Shown here piece by piece: positions 37,526 to 45,404 of a stretch of DNA of 64,000 nucleotides. Under the pieces are notes generated by a model. It was given only the letters and a program-made list of their open reading frames with translations, did no database searches and had not been told where the DNA came from. The number at the start of each line of letters is the position of its first letter. Position 1 is the first letter of the stretch. This DNA comes from JAGNRR01 sp964612525 (GTDB taxonomy: Bacteria; Bacteroidota; Bacteroidia; Chitinophagales; Chitinophagaceae): positions 1-64,000 of the forward strand of contig CAZTCQ010000001.1 in assembly GCA_964612525.1 (NCBI GenBank), written 5' to 3'. Position numbers and translations under genes: made by a program.

Positions 37526-38215
37526 TTAAACCTTATTCATCAATAAATCCACAACTCGTTTTACACCAATAGTTGCCTTTTCAGTGTAGCTTTCTATATG
37601 ATTCTGGGATGCTACATTCGGTAGATTTTTATCAATTAAGTAGATAGGAATTTCTTTTCGCACATAATTAACCAAGCCTGCAGCGGGATACACCTGTAAA
37701 CTAGTGCCGACGATTATCAGGATATCTGCTTGTTGACAAAGTGCGATAGCCTTATCCATCATCGGTACCGCTTCGCCAAACCAAACGATAAAAGGACGCA
37801 ATTGATGACCATCCGGTGACAATTCTCCCAAAGAAATATCTCCCTGAATGGGGAAGGTTAGCTCTTTATTGATCGCGCTGCACATTTTAAATATTTCACC
37901 GTGGAGGTGACATACGTTTGAGCTACCCGCTCTTTCGTGAAGATCGTCAATATTTTGAGTTACTATAGCCACGTCAAATTGATCCTCTAATCTTACTAAT
38001 TCTGTGTGAGCCGCATTGGGTTCAACATTAGTAATGTTTTTTCGTCTTTCGTTATAAAATCGAAGTACGAGTTCTGGGTTTCTTTCAAATGCTTCAGGAG
38101 TAGCCACGTCATGGATGTCATGATTCTCCCAAAGACCATCGCCGTCCCGAAAAGTTTGAATACCACTTTCTGCACTGATACCTGCACCACTCAGGACTAC
38201 TATTTTTTTCTTCAT
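37526..38215 (-). CDS. cobB: Sir2-family NAD-dependent protein deacylase lacking zinc cysteines
   Basis: Removes acyl groups from lysines using NAD+. The 229-residue protein has the NAD motif VLSGAGISAESGIQTFRDG, TQNIDDLHERAG, catalytic His105 in HLHGE, and IVGTSLQVYPAAGL. Tyr54 and Arg57 (FYNERR) are the class III residues that favour negatively charged acyl groups such as succinyl. The small domain between residues 109 and 140 has a single Cys (Cys112) instead of the usual four zinc-binding cysteines, and is shorter. It heads a five-gene minus-strand run. Whether it acts on envelope-related targets is not indicated. Confidence 0.92.
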   Translation of the reverse strand: MKKKIVVLSGAGISAESGIQTFRDGDGLWENHDIHDVATPEAFERNPELVLRFYNERRKNITNVEPNAAHTELVRLEDQFDVAIVTQNIDDLHERAGSSNVCHLHGEIFKMCSAINKELTFPIQGDISLGELSPDGHQLRPFIVWFGEAVPMMDKAIALCQQADILIIVGTSLQVYPAAGLVNYVRKEIPIYLIDKNLPNVASQNHIESYTEKATIGVKRVVDLLMNKV

Positions 38216-38329
38216 AGATTATTAAATATAAAAATAGTTCAACTAGCAACAGGCACATTGAAGATATTTTGTCTAAAATCAAGACACAATTTGAAATTCA
38301 TCAATGAAGCCTCCCTTAGTTTTTTCCAT

Positions 38330-38337
38330 TACTTTTG
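38330..38337 (+). promoter_or_regulatory. Putative -7 box for the PorE-like gene
   Basis: TACTTTTG matches TAnnTTTG exactly and ends 14 bp before the ATG at 38352. It lies downstream of another in-frame ATG at 38304, which supports 38352 as the real start. Confidence 0.45.
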
Positions 38338-38351
38338 ATTTGCTTTTAAAA

Positions 38352-40265
38352 ATGTTCAGCGGTCGTTACATTTTATGGATTTTATTTTTTGTTCTTTCGG
38401 GGCTGAGTAGTGCTGCGCAAAAAAATAGTTCCACCTGTGAGAGTTTAGTAAAACGGAAAAAAGTTTCCAAAGCCATAAAATGTTACGAAGATTGGCTAAA
38501 AACTCACCCCCAAAATGTAAAAGCGAGTTGTCGCTTGGCAGAACTTTATTACAATCAGTCAGATATTTCTAAAACTAAAAAATATGCTACCCGAGCAGCT
38601 AACTTAAATGCGAATGATGCCTATGATCCACTGTATTATTTAGCCAGAAAAATGTCCTTCAAACGAGATAATACCAATGCCGTTTTTGTGTTAGACTTGC
38701 TAGCCAATCGTGTTTCTGAAGTGAGTAAAAAGGAAAAAATCGCAGCATTGAAAGGGAACTATTTACTTCAGAAATATGAACTGAAACAGCCTAGGTATAA
38801 TGTGCTTTTACTAAACGTCGGTGACAGTATTAATACTATAGATGCGGAATATTTACCGAGCTTATCGCTCGATGGAAACACCATGGTCTTTACACGAAGA
38901 ATTCAAGGCGCCAATGAAGATTTTTTCATTACCACTAAAGATTCAAATGGTGTTTGGACCCAAGCGCAGAACTTGGGTTACCCGCCCAATACTGGATATC
39001 CTGACGGTGCTGCTAAGCTGAGTGCAGACGGCAATTATCTGTTTTTTACTCGTTGTGATATGCGTAGCCCAAACGGATACGAACGCGGAGGTTGCGATTT
39101 GGTTTTTTGTTATCGCACGGGTCAAAAAAATGGTAAGATAATTTGGAGTGACCCTCAGTATTTTAAATACACAATTAACACAGTTTTTTACGAAGGGCAA
39201 CCTTGTTTAAGTAGTGACAATAAAGATCTTTATTTTGTAAGTGATCGAGAAGGAGGCGTGGGTGGAAAAGATATTTATGTATCTCATTTTGTAAATAATT
39301 TTTGGACCAAGCCCGAAAATTTAGGTCCTCAAATTAATACGACAGGAGACGAAACTACTCCCTTTATTCACCCGGATAATGAGACGCTTTATTTTGCTAG
39401 CACGGGTCATCCAAATTTGGGTGGGGCCGATATTTTTATGAGTCGTAAAATGTCGGATAAAAAATGGCAACGAGCTCTTAATCTAGGCGCACCTATAAAT
39501 TCTGATCAACGAGATGGTGGCATAACGATTAATGCAAAAGGAGATTTGGGTTACTTAGGAACGGAGCGAGCTGGTAGTAGAGGGAAGCTAGACATTTACA
39601 GTTTTGAATTGTACGAAGGCATTCGACCCATACCGACTCTTTGTTTAAAGGGAAAAGTCTTTGACAAAAAAACGAAGGACATTTACACGGAAGAAAAGAT
39701 AAGATTCGCAAAATGGCCGAGTAATTCAACGCTAACTGAAAATAAATCGAATAAAGGAGATGCGAGTTATACTCAGGCGCTGCATCTAGGGCAGCAGTAT
39801 TTACTCACCGTAAATCATCCGGGCTATCGGCCGTTTTATAAAATAGTGGACTTGCGAAAAGATACATTTTCAGATAATGTGATTCAAAATATTCGGCTAC
39901 GCATGCCGGGCTTAATTGACACCTTGGAGACGTATCGACTTTACTTAGATTCGGCTGACCAGTTCACAGAAGAATCTAAAAAGTTGTTTGAAAAAATTAA
40001 GGCTAAGGTGCCGCTTTGGTTGGAAGATTCTGCTCAGATAAAATTGTATATGCAAACATATTACTACTATGGAGATAGCGATACGGATAAGGTTTCCTAC
40101 ACCTATTTCAAAAGGCGGTATGAGAAAGCAAGAGAGATTCGAAATCAAATGCTTGAGGCTCATTTTCCTGAATCAAATTCTATACTTCGAATTGACCCTT
40201 TTATCTGGCGCGACGAAACTGAAAGTTTAAATTACATTGAAATGAAATTTGTAGAGTTTTATTAG
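38352..40265 (+). CDS. PorE-like TPR/PD40-propeller/CRD protein with degenerate OmpA-like C-terminus
   Basis: A 637-residue exported protein. The ATG at 38352 gives the signal MFSGRYILWILFFVLSGLSS (cut near AAQ) and sits just after a -7 box; an ATG 48 bp upstream adds residues that bury the signal. TPR-like helices occupy ~25-125. A WD40-like PD40 propeller occupies ~145-415 (LSLDGNTMVFTRR, LSADGNYLFFTRC, LSSDNKDLYFVSDREGGVGG, TLYFASTGHPNLGGADIFMS). A regulatory-like beta domain follows (~425-510). The C-terminal ~120 residues resemble an OmpA-like domain in outline (RLYLDSADQFTEESKKLFEK) but lack the peptidoglycan-binding D and NxxLSxxRA motif. The layout is that of T9SS PorE, which anchors the machine to peptidoglycan. 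There is no lipobox. Confidence 0.65.
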   Translation: MFSGRYILWILFFVLSGLSSAAQKNSSTCESLVKRKKVSKAIKCYEDWLKTHPQNVKASCRLAELYYNQSDISKTKKYATRAANLNANDAYDPLYYLARKMSFKRDNTNAVFVLDLLANRVSEVSKKEKIAALKGNYLLQKYELKQPRYNVLLLNVGDSINTIDAEYLPSLSLDGNTMVFTRRIQGANEDFFITTKDSNGVWTQAQNLGYPPNTGYPDGAAKLSADGNYLFFTRCDMRSPNGYERGGCDLVFCYRTGQKNGKIIWSDPQYFKYTINTVFYEGQPCLSSDNKDLYFVSDREGGVGGKDIYVSHFVNNFWTKPENLGPQINTTGDETTPFIHPDNETLYFASTGHPNLGGADIFMSRKMSDKKWQRALNLGAPINSDQRDGGITINAKGDLGYLGTERAGSRGKLDIYSFELYEGIRPIPTLCLKGKVFDKKTKDIYTEEKIRFAKWPSNSTLTENKSNKGDASYTQALHLGQQYLLTVNHPGYRPFYKIVDLRKDTFSDNVIQNIRLRMPGLIDTLETYRLYLDSADQFTEESKKLFEKIKAKVPLWLEDSAQIKLYMQTYYYYGDSDTDKVSYTYFKRRYEKAREIRNQMLEAHFPESNSILRIDPFIWRDETESLNYIEMKFVEFY

Positions 40266-40296
40266 CATTCCTCAAGATTAGAAACGAAAGCTAAAG

Positions 40297-40304
40297 TACC
40301 TTTG
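40297..40304 (+). promoter_or_regulatory. Putative -7 box for the FMN reductase gene
   Basis: TACCTTTG matches TAnnTTTG exactly, 7 bp before the ATG at 40312. A transcript from here would be almost leaderless. No spaced TTG was seen. Confidence 0.4.
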
Positions 40305-40311
40305 CTTCCTT

Positions 40312-40809
40312 ATGATTACGATTATGGCAGGAACCAATAGAGAGGGGAGTAATACCTTAAAAGTAGCCAAAGAGTATCAACGTTTTTTTGAGAAGGAAGA
40401 GGTGGAAACCACCTTGTTTTCGCTCGAAAAAATTGATATGCTTAAACGAAATGCTGATTTTATATCCCTAGAAGAAACTTACCTGAAGCCTGCCGAGAAA
40501 TTTGTTTTTGTACTTCCAGAATATAATGGAGCCTTTCCGGGTATTTTCAAGTTGATGATTGATATGTCAGAAATAGCAAGCTGTTGGCCAGATAAAAAAG
40601 TAATGTTGGTAGGTTTAGCAACTGGCCGAGCCGGTAATTTAAGAGGGCTAGATATCATGACCAATATTTGTAATTATATTAAAATGGAAGTGCTGCCCAA
40701 TAAAATTCCATTGTCGAGTATTAGTTCTGAATTAGAAAATAATCAGTTTATAAAAGAGGATACTATCGAAGCGATTCAAAATCAAATCAAACAGTTCATA
40801 TCTTTTTAG
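40312..40809 (+). CDS. NADPH-dependent FMN reductase-family oxidoreductase
   Basis: A 165-residue flavodoxin-fold protein. Signatures are the phosphate loop IMAGTNREGSNTLKVAK at the N-terminus, VLPEYNGAFPGIFKLMIDM (the family PEYNGS-type segment) and VGLATGRAGNLRGLD. Members reduce FMN, quinones or azo compounds with NAD(P)H; the natural substrate here is unknown. The gene is followed after 1 bp by a membrane metallophosphoesterase gene, so the two form an operon. A -7 box lies directly upstream. Confidence 0.9.
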   Translation: MITIMAGTNREGSNTLKVAKEYQRFFEKEEVETTLFSLEKIDMLKRNADFISLEETYLKPAEKFVFVLPEYNGAFPGIFKLMIDMSEIASCWPDKKVMLVGLATGRAGNLRGLDIMTNICNYIKMEVLPNKIPLSSISSELENNQFIKEDTIEAIQNQIKQFISF

Positions 40810-40810
40810 A

Positions 40811-42061
40811 ATGAGAAAATTTCCGATCCTCAAAGCACTTGTTGTTTTAATCAGCATTGTTTTGATCGAGTGTTTGGCCTATCTGGCTGTGGATAGATTC
40901 ACAGATGTTCATGGAGAGACCGTGGGTTTGTTTGTCAAAACTTTTTATTTAATTCTAACCGCAATTTGGCTCTCAGTCTTTTTTCTTTTTTCACGTTTAC
41001 GCAATTCCAATAGAACGAATAGTCTTGTCAATTTCGGCTTAGTTTTTTTTATGGCTTTTTTCGTTTTGAAGGCAGTCTTAGCCCTTTTCAGATTATTGGA
41101 TGAGCTAAAAAGATTCATCTGTTGGCTCGGGAGTTTTTTATACGATGCATCGGATTTACCCTCCTGGCTATCAGAAGGCTTAACTTCATCGTACTTCATG
41201 TGGACGTTGGGTTGGGTTGTGGGAGCCATAGTCTTTTTCTCATTTTTCTATGGCATAGCTAATCGCCATCGCTACAAGGTGCAACACCTCACGCTTTTAT
41301 TTAAAAACTTGCCCAAGAGTTTTGACGGGTTCAAGATTATTCAACTTTCGGACATTCATAGTGGAAGTTTTACAAACATGGCGGGTGTACAAAAGGGTGT
41401 AGATCTTGTCAACGGCTTAGCAGCCGATTTGGTTTTGTTTACTGGGGACTTAGTGAATAACAAAGCTGATGAAATGCAAGATTATCTTGATGTTTTTAAA
41501 AAAATACAAAGTACACAGGGCGTTTATTCCATATTAGGAAATCACGATTACGGCGACTATCACCAATGGAAAAAACCTGAGGAGAAAGTGCGAAATTTAC
41601 AGCAATTAAAGTCTATGCAAGAATCAATGGGCTGGCGTTTATTATTGGACGAAAATGTTCAAATAGAAAAAAATGGTGAGACTATCAGTTTAATTGGTGT
41701 TGAAAATATTAGTTCATCATTTAATAGTTACGGTAATCTATCGAATGCTTATCGAGGAGCGGAAAATTCGACCTTTAAAATTTTAATGAGTCACGATCCG
41801 AGCCATTGGAGCAAGGAAGTAATCAAAGATTTTAAAGATATAGACTTAACCTTGAGTGGACATACTCATGGCTTTCAATTCGGGATAGAAATGTTTGGAA
41901 TAAAATGGAGCCCGGCCAAATACATTTACAAACAATGGGCAGGTTTGTATCAGGAAGGTCAGCAGTTTATTTATGTAAATAGAGGCTTCGGATTTTTAGG
42001 CTATCCGGGGCGGGTTGGGATTCTACCGGAAATAACTCTGATTACGCTTCAGTCGGAATAG
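40811..42061 (+). CDS. Membrane-anchored calcineurin-like metallophosphoesterase
   Basis: A 416-residue protein with about four N-terminal membrane segments (residues ~5-160, e.g. ALVVLISIVLIECLAYLAV and WTLGWVVGAIVFFSFFYGI). A phosphoesterase domain follows with all metal motifs: QLSDIHSGSF, FTGDLVNNKADE, ILGNHDYGDYH, MSHDPSHW and LSGHTHGFQFG. YkuE-like relatives act on phospholipid or UDP-lipid substrates at the membrane, but the substrate here is not established. It follows the FMN reductase by 1 bp and is convergent with riboflavin synthase (3 bp between stops). Confidence 0.92.
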   Translation: MRKFPILKALVVLISIVLIECLAYLAVDRFTDVHGETVGLFVKTFYLILTAIWLSVFFLFSRLRNSNRTNSLVNFGLVFFMAFFVLKAVLALFRLLDELKRFICWLGSFLYDASDLPSWLSEGLTSSYFMWTLGWVVGAIVFFSFFYGIANRHRYKVQHLTLLFKNLPKSFDGFKIIQLSDIHSGSFTNMAGVQKGVDLVNGLAADLVLFTGDLVNNKADEMQDYLDVFKKIQSTQGVYSILGNHDYGDYHQWKKPEEKVRNLQQLKSMQESMGWRLLLDENVQIEKNGETISLIGVENISSSFNSYGNLSNAYRGAENSTFKILMSHDPSHWSKEVIKDFKDIDLTLSGHTHGFQFGIEMFGIKWSPAKYIYKQWAGLYQEGQQFIYVNRGFGFLGYPGRVGILPEITLITLQSE

Positions 42062-42064
42062 ATT

Positions 42065-42652
42065 TTATTTCAAACTTAAATTCCGTTGCAAGTATTTTCC
42101 TAAAATATCAAACTCTAAATTTACTGCATCGTTCACTGCTAAGTTTTTAAAGCAAGTATTATCATATGTGTACGGAATAATAGTTACTTGGAAACTATGC
42201 TGTCCTACATTGTAACAGGTCAGACTCACACCATTTATAACTATCGAACCTTTTTCAACCATCAAGGCTGCGAAAGAAGCGTCAAACAAAAAAGTGTAGA
42301 TGCGATTACCGTCTTCATCAACAACATTGGTGCATTTTCCAACCGTATCTACATGACCTTGCACAATATGCCCGTCAAGTCGGTCGCTCAATTTTATGCC
42401 TCGCTCTAAATTGACTTCTTCGTTTTTTTTCCAATTTCCAATGGTTGTTTTGTCAAGGGTCTCTTGCACGGCACAAACTGTGAATTGATCATTTTCAATA
42501 TGGGTAATCGTTAAACAAATTCCGTTGTGCGCCAAAGATTGATCCACTTTTAACTCCTTCGCTAATTCAGATTGAAGCGTCAAAATCAGTTGATTGGGTT
42601 TCTTTTCGACCTCAATCACTTTGCCTAGCGTTTCTATAATTCCAGTAAACAT
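42065..42652 (-). CDS. ribE: Riboflavin synthase (alpha subunit)
   Basis: Dismutates two 6,7-dimethyl-8-ribityllumazine molecules to riboflavin. The 195-residue protein is two tandem lumazine-binding barrels: MFTGIIETLGKVIEV and HNGICLTITHI in the first, HIVQGHVDTVGKC and VINGVSLTCYNV in the second, then VTIIPYTYDNTCF. The length is standard. It starts 1 bp after the stop of the upstream lipoprotein gene and is probably translated from that transcript. Confidence 0.96.
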   Translation of the reverse strand: MFTGIIETLGKVIEVEKKPNQLILTLQSELAKELKVDQSLAHNGICLTITHIENDQFTVCAVQETLDKTTIGNWKKNEEVNLERGIKLSDRLDGHIVQGHVDTVGKCTNVVDEDGNRIYTFLFDASFAALMVEKGSIVINGVSLTCYNVGQHSFQVTIIPYTYDNTCFKNLAVNDAVNLEFDILGKYLQRNLSLK

Positions 42653-42653
42653 A

Positions 42654-43175
42654 TTATTGCTTTACAAATTTTGCTTTGTGAGTCGTGGTACCTGTATCCG
42701 TAATCACGGAATAATTCATAAAAAATGTGGAAGTGTCTGATACTCCAACTTTCATTCCACTCCCCGCAATGGTGTCAGTTGCTCTACAAAATATTTGACC
42801 GTCTCCTACGATGGTGTCTATTGTAAAAGTCAAAAAGCGCGAGGCAGTCAGTTTAACGTTTGCGTTACACCTTCCTATAATCTCGAATCGCGTAGAATCT
42901 ATTTTGTTGATGGTAGAAAATACAGAATCATAAGCGATAACTGCTCCGTTATCATTTAGGGTAGAATCTTGCCAAACGTAATTCCCTTCAAACACATCGG
43001 CAGGGTAGAAGCATTGTGAATTATCAGGTACGCCCGGAAAGCCCCAATTAAAGTTAATCGCCGCGGGGTCATTGCAATAGGGATTGTTAATCCTAGGATC
43101 TGTAATAGGCTCAGGATCCTCATAGGGCTTACAAGCCGCAATGAGAAGTAGGAAAAAAAATATACTATTCCGCAT
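42654..43175 (-). CDS. Hypothetical lipoprotein (173 aa) upstream of ribE
   Basis: The ATG at 43175 gives MRNSIFFFLLLIAAC with lipidation Cys15. The frame extends upstream to 43286, but those residues would mask the signal, and a TAACTTTG box at 43185-43192 supports the inner start. The mature protein has CNDPAAINFNWGFPG near its N-terminus (a short Cys motif seen in many Bacteroidota lipoproteins) and then a beta-rich domain. The function is not recognised. It is followed immediately by ribE (1 bp), which looks like simple co-transcription. Confidence 0.65.
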   Translation of the reverse strand: MRNSIFFFLLLIAACKPYEDPEPITDPRINNPYCNDPAAINFNWGFPGVPDNSQCFYPADVFEGNYVWQDSTLNDNGAVIAYDSVFSTINKIDSTRFEIIGRCNANVKLTASRFLTFTIDTIVGDGQIFCRATDTIAGSGMKVGVSDTSTFFMNYSVITDTGTTTHKAKFVKQ

Positions 43176-43184
43176 AAAGAAAAG

Positions 43185-43192
43185 CAAAGTTA
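43185..43192 (-). promoter_or_regulatory. Putative -7 box for the lipoprotein-ribE operon
   Basis: The minus strand reads TAACTTTG, an exact TAnnTTTG match 9 bp before the ATG at 43175. No correctly spaced TTG was found. Confidence 0.4.
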
Positions 43193-43279
43193 GACCCAAA
43201 CCACTAGCTAGAAAGCTTAAAATAGCTCTAATATTGTTTGTGAACTGCTTGATAAGAACGAAACATTCCATTTCATTTT

Positions 43280-43310
43280 TTGCCAAAGTTTAAATTAAGA
43301 ACTACATTTG
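43280..43310 (+). promoter_or_regulatory. Bacteroidota-type promoter (TTG-N20-TACATTTG) for rpsU
   Basis: TTG at 43280-43282 and TACATTTG at 43303-43310 are 20 bp apart, matching both elements of the -33/-7 consensus. The rpsU ATG at 43354 follows by 43 bp, leaving a short AT-rich leader. Confidence 0.7.
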
Positions 43311-43353
43311 CGACCCGAATAAACGGGAAATAAGATAAATATAAAGGAAAAAT

Positions 43354-43551
43354 ATGTTGGTAATTGATTCTAAAGACTGTGAAAGCATTGATCGCGCCCT
43401 TAAAAAGTATAAAAAAAAGGCAGACAGAACGCAGCTTATCAAGAAATTGAGAGCAAAAAAGCATTTCACGAAACCATCTGTAAAACGTCGTCATGAAGTG
43501 TTGAAAGCAATTTATGTGCAACAGTTGGAGTCTGGTAAAATACAGAAATAA
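43354..43551 (+). CDS. rpsU: 30S ribosomal protein bS21
   Basis: A 65-residue, very basic small-subunit protein. The family pattern is clear: an N-terminal strand (MLVIDSKDCESIDRALKKYK) followed by Lys/Arg-rich helices (LRAKKHFTKPSVKRRHEVLK). In Bacteroidota bS21 participates in start-site selection together with the occluded anti-Shine-Dalgarno of the 16S rRNA. It has the best promoter in the window and is followed by three hairpins, the last a terminator. Confidence 0.96.
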   Translation: MLVIDSKDCESIDRALKKYKKKADRTQLIKKLRAKKHFTKPSVKRRHEVLKAIYVQQLESGKIQK

Positions 43552-43557
43552 GAAAAA

Positions 43558-43587
43558 CAGCTACCCAAAGCTGCAGGGGTTATCCCC
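43558..43587 (+). other. Two tandem small hairpins in the rpsU 3' region
   Basis: CAGCT-ACCCAA-AGCTG (43558-43573) is followed by GGGG-TTAT-CCCC (43576-43587). The ACCC in the first loop could instead pair with GGGT at 43577-43580, an alternative pseudoknot. They precede the terminator and begin 7 bp after the rpsU stop. Confidence 0.4.
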
Positions 43588-43597
43588 AATACGATAC

Positions 43598-43627
43598 AAT
43601 CCTTACCCACACGGGTGAGGATTTTTT
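43598..43627 (+). terminator. Rho-independent terminator after rpsU
   Basis: AATCCTTACCC (43598-43608) pairs with GGGTGAGGATT (43613-43623, one G-T), an 11-bp stem with a 4-base loop followed by Ts to 43627. It separates rpsU from the recombinase gene. Confidence 0.85.
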
Positions 43628-43693
43628 ATGTTAAGTCAAGTCTATTCTTGGTTTACTTTTAGAAATGTATTGTCCTTCCGATACAAACGAAAA

Positions 43694-44590
43694 ATGAAAG
43701 ATTTGCAGTCAAAGTTTATGGAGTACTTGCGTTTTGAAAAGCGTTATTCAAAGCACACTATAACGGCCTACAGTAAAGATTTAGCTCAGTTCAACCAATT
43801 TATGACGACAACCTATGAACTGTTGGAAGTACAAAAAATAAAGCGTAATCATATTCGAACTTGGATGGCTGCTCTTCAGGAGGATAAAGTATCACCCCGA
43901 AGTATTCATAGGAAAATTTCAACACTGAGCTCTTTTTTTAAATACATGCGGCGCATAGAAGCAATAGATGTTTCTCCCATGCTCAATATTATAAAGCCGA
44001 AGTTGGAAAAGCGCCTAGCCTCGTTTATCAGAGAAGATAAGATTGATAATGTATTAAAAGAATCTTCCAATGATAAAAAAGCAGAAACAATCGCTGAGAT
44101 GAATCCTCAGTTAATTATTGAAATATTGTATCAAACAGGAATGCGGCGAAATGAAATACTTACCTTAACACTAAAAAATACAGATGTTCAAAAACGAGAG
44201 CTGAAAGTGTTGGGTAAAGGAAATAAGGAACGAATTATTCCAATAAATTCTGAGCTCAGCAATTTAATCGAAAGTTATGTCACCCTAAGAAATAAAGTCG
44301 CCGTAGAAGAAAACCCTTATTTACTAGTTTTGCCAAACGGTAAGAAGCTATATCCTAAATATGTTTACAATACAGTGAAGAAGGTCTTAGAAAACACTAC
44401 CACACTCAATAAAAAAAGTCCTCACATTTTGCGGCACACCTTTGCCACACATTTACTAAATGAAGGTGCTGATATAAATGCCATCAAAGAGTTGCTCGGT
44501 CATTCGAGCCTGGCGGCTACTCAAATCTATATGCATAACGGAATTGAGAAACTAAAAAATGTACATAAGAAGGCACATCCCAAAGCGTAA
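43694..44590 (+). CDS. Tyrosine recombinase of the XerC/XerD type
   Basis: A 298-residue site-specific recombinase, probably for chromosome dimer resolution. An N-terminal SAM-like DNA-binding domain (MKDLQSKFMEYLRFEKRYS ... YSKDLAQFNQFM) is followed by the catalytic domain. The active residues are in order: Arg in TGMRRNEIL, Lys in GKGNKERIIPI, His and Arg in HILRHTFATHLL, His in LLGHSSLAATQIY, and Tyr in IYMHN. The ATG at 43694 fits the family N-terminus; the frame opens further upstream at 43628, but that part overlaps the rpsU terminator. There is no sign of a flanking integrated element, so a housekeeping Xer role is preferred over an integrase. Confidence 0.92.
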   Translation: MKDLQSKFMEYLRFEKRYSKHTITAYSKDLAQFNQFMTTTYELLEVQKIKRNHIRTWMAALQEDKVSPRSIHRKISTLSSFFKYMRRIEAIDVSPMLNIIKPKLEKRLASFIREDKIDNVLKESSNDKKAETIAEMNPQLIIEILYQTGMRRNEILTLTLKNTDVQKRELKVLGKGNKERIIPINSELSNLIESYVTLRNKVAVEENPYLLVLPNGKKLYPKYVYNTVKKVLENTTTLNKKSPHILRHTFATHLLNEGADINAIKELLGHSSLAATQIYMHNGIEKLKNVHKKAHPKA

Positions 44591-44615
44591 GGTTGTAGTT
44601 TCACAATAGAAATTT

Positions 44616-45386
44616 ATGAACATAGAGATCACAATACTAGGGTCCGGCACCTCGCAAGGAGTACCTGTCATTGCTTGTGATTGTAATGTTTGCGTCAGTG
44701 CTAACCCCCTAGACAAACGCTTACGTTCTTCTGTACATATAAACGTTGATGGCGTATCCATTGTAATAGATACTGGGCCAGATTTTCGGCAACAGATGCT
44801 CCGAGAAAATATTCAACATCTTGATGCTATTTTGGTTACTCATTCTCATAAAGATCATGTGGCAGGCCTTGATGACGTGCGCGCTTATAATTTCAAGCAA
44901 AAAAAATCGATGGATCTTTATGCGAGCCAAGCTTGTTGGGATCGATTAAAAATGGAGTATGATTATGTGTTTGCCAGCAAAAAATACCCTGGAGTTCCGA
45001 GTATAAATGATGTAGTAATTAATGAAACGGAATCATTTTTTGTTCAAGGGATGGAAATCATTCCCATTTTAGTTTGGCACTATAAAATGCCTGTTTTTGG
45101 ATTTCGCATAGGAGATTTTACGTACGTCACTGACGCCAACAGAATTGACGAAAAAGAATTCGAAAAAATAAAAGGCTCCAAAGTCTTTATCTTAAACGCC
45201 TTGCAAAAGACTGAGCATATTTCTCATTTTACGCTGTCAGAGGCCATTGCCATAGCCGATAAAGTAGGGGCTGAGCAAACTTATTTTACTCATATTAGTC
45301 ATAAACTGGGAAAACATGAGGAGGAAGATAGTCTCTTGCCACAGAATATGAATTTAGCCTTCGACGGTTTGAAAATTAAATGCTAG
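44616..45386 (+). CDS. MBL-fold metallo-hydrolase (PhnP-like)
   Basis: A 256-residue metallo-beta-lactamase-fold protein. It has the N-terminal ITILGSGTSQGVPVIACDC block of the PhnP/RNase Z-like branch, the metal motif VTHSHKDHVAGLDD (HxHxDH), and later metal ligands in LVWHYKMPVFGFRI and YVTDANRI. The Cys pair CDCNVC resembles the zinc site of PhnP. The reaction is probably cyclic phosphodiester hydrolysis, but no phn genes are nearby. It follows the recombinase by 25 bp. Confidence 0.9.
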   Translation: MNIEITILGSGTSQGVPVIACDCNVCVSANPLDKRLRSSVHINVDGVSIVIDTGPDFRQQMLRENIQHLDAILVTHSHKDHVAGLDDVRAYNFKQKKSMDLYASQACWDRLKMEYDYVFASKKYPGVPSINDVVINETESFFVQGMEIIPILVWHYKMPVFGFRIGDFTYVTDANRIDEKEFEKIKGSKVFILNALQKTEHISHFTLSEAIAIADKVGAEQTYFTHISHKLGKHEEEDSLLPQNMNLAFDGLKIKC

Positions 45387-45404
45387 CTATTATCTTTAAG
45401 CCGA

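Noticed and set aside
43552..43627. tRNA or preQ1-type riboswitch downstream of rpsU
   Set aside because: No cloverleaf or T-arm GTTCRA is present, the A-rich tail of preQ1 riboswitches is missing, and the neighbouring genes are unrelated to queuosine.
43694..44590. Tyrosine recombinase as the integrase of a mobile element
   Set aside because: No att repeats, cargo genes or tRNA are adjacent; the neighbours are rpsU and metabolic genes, and size and motifs fit a housekeeping Xer protein.
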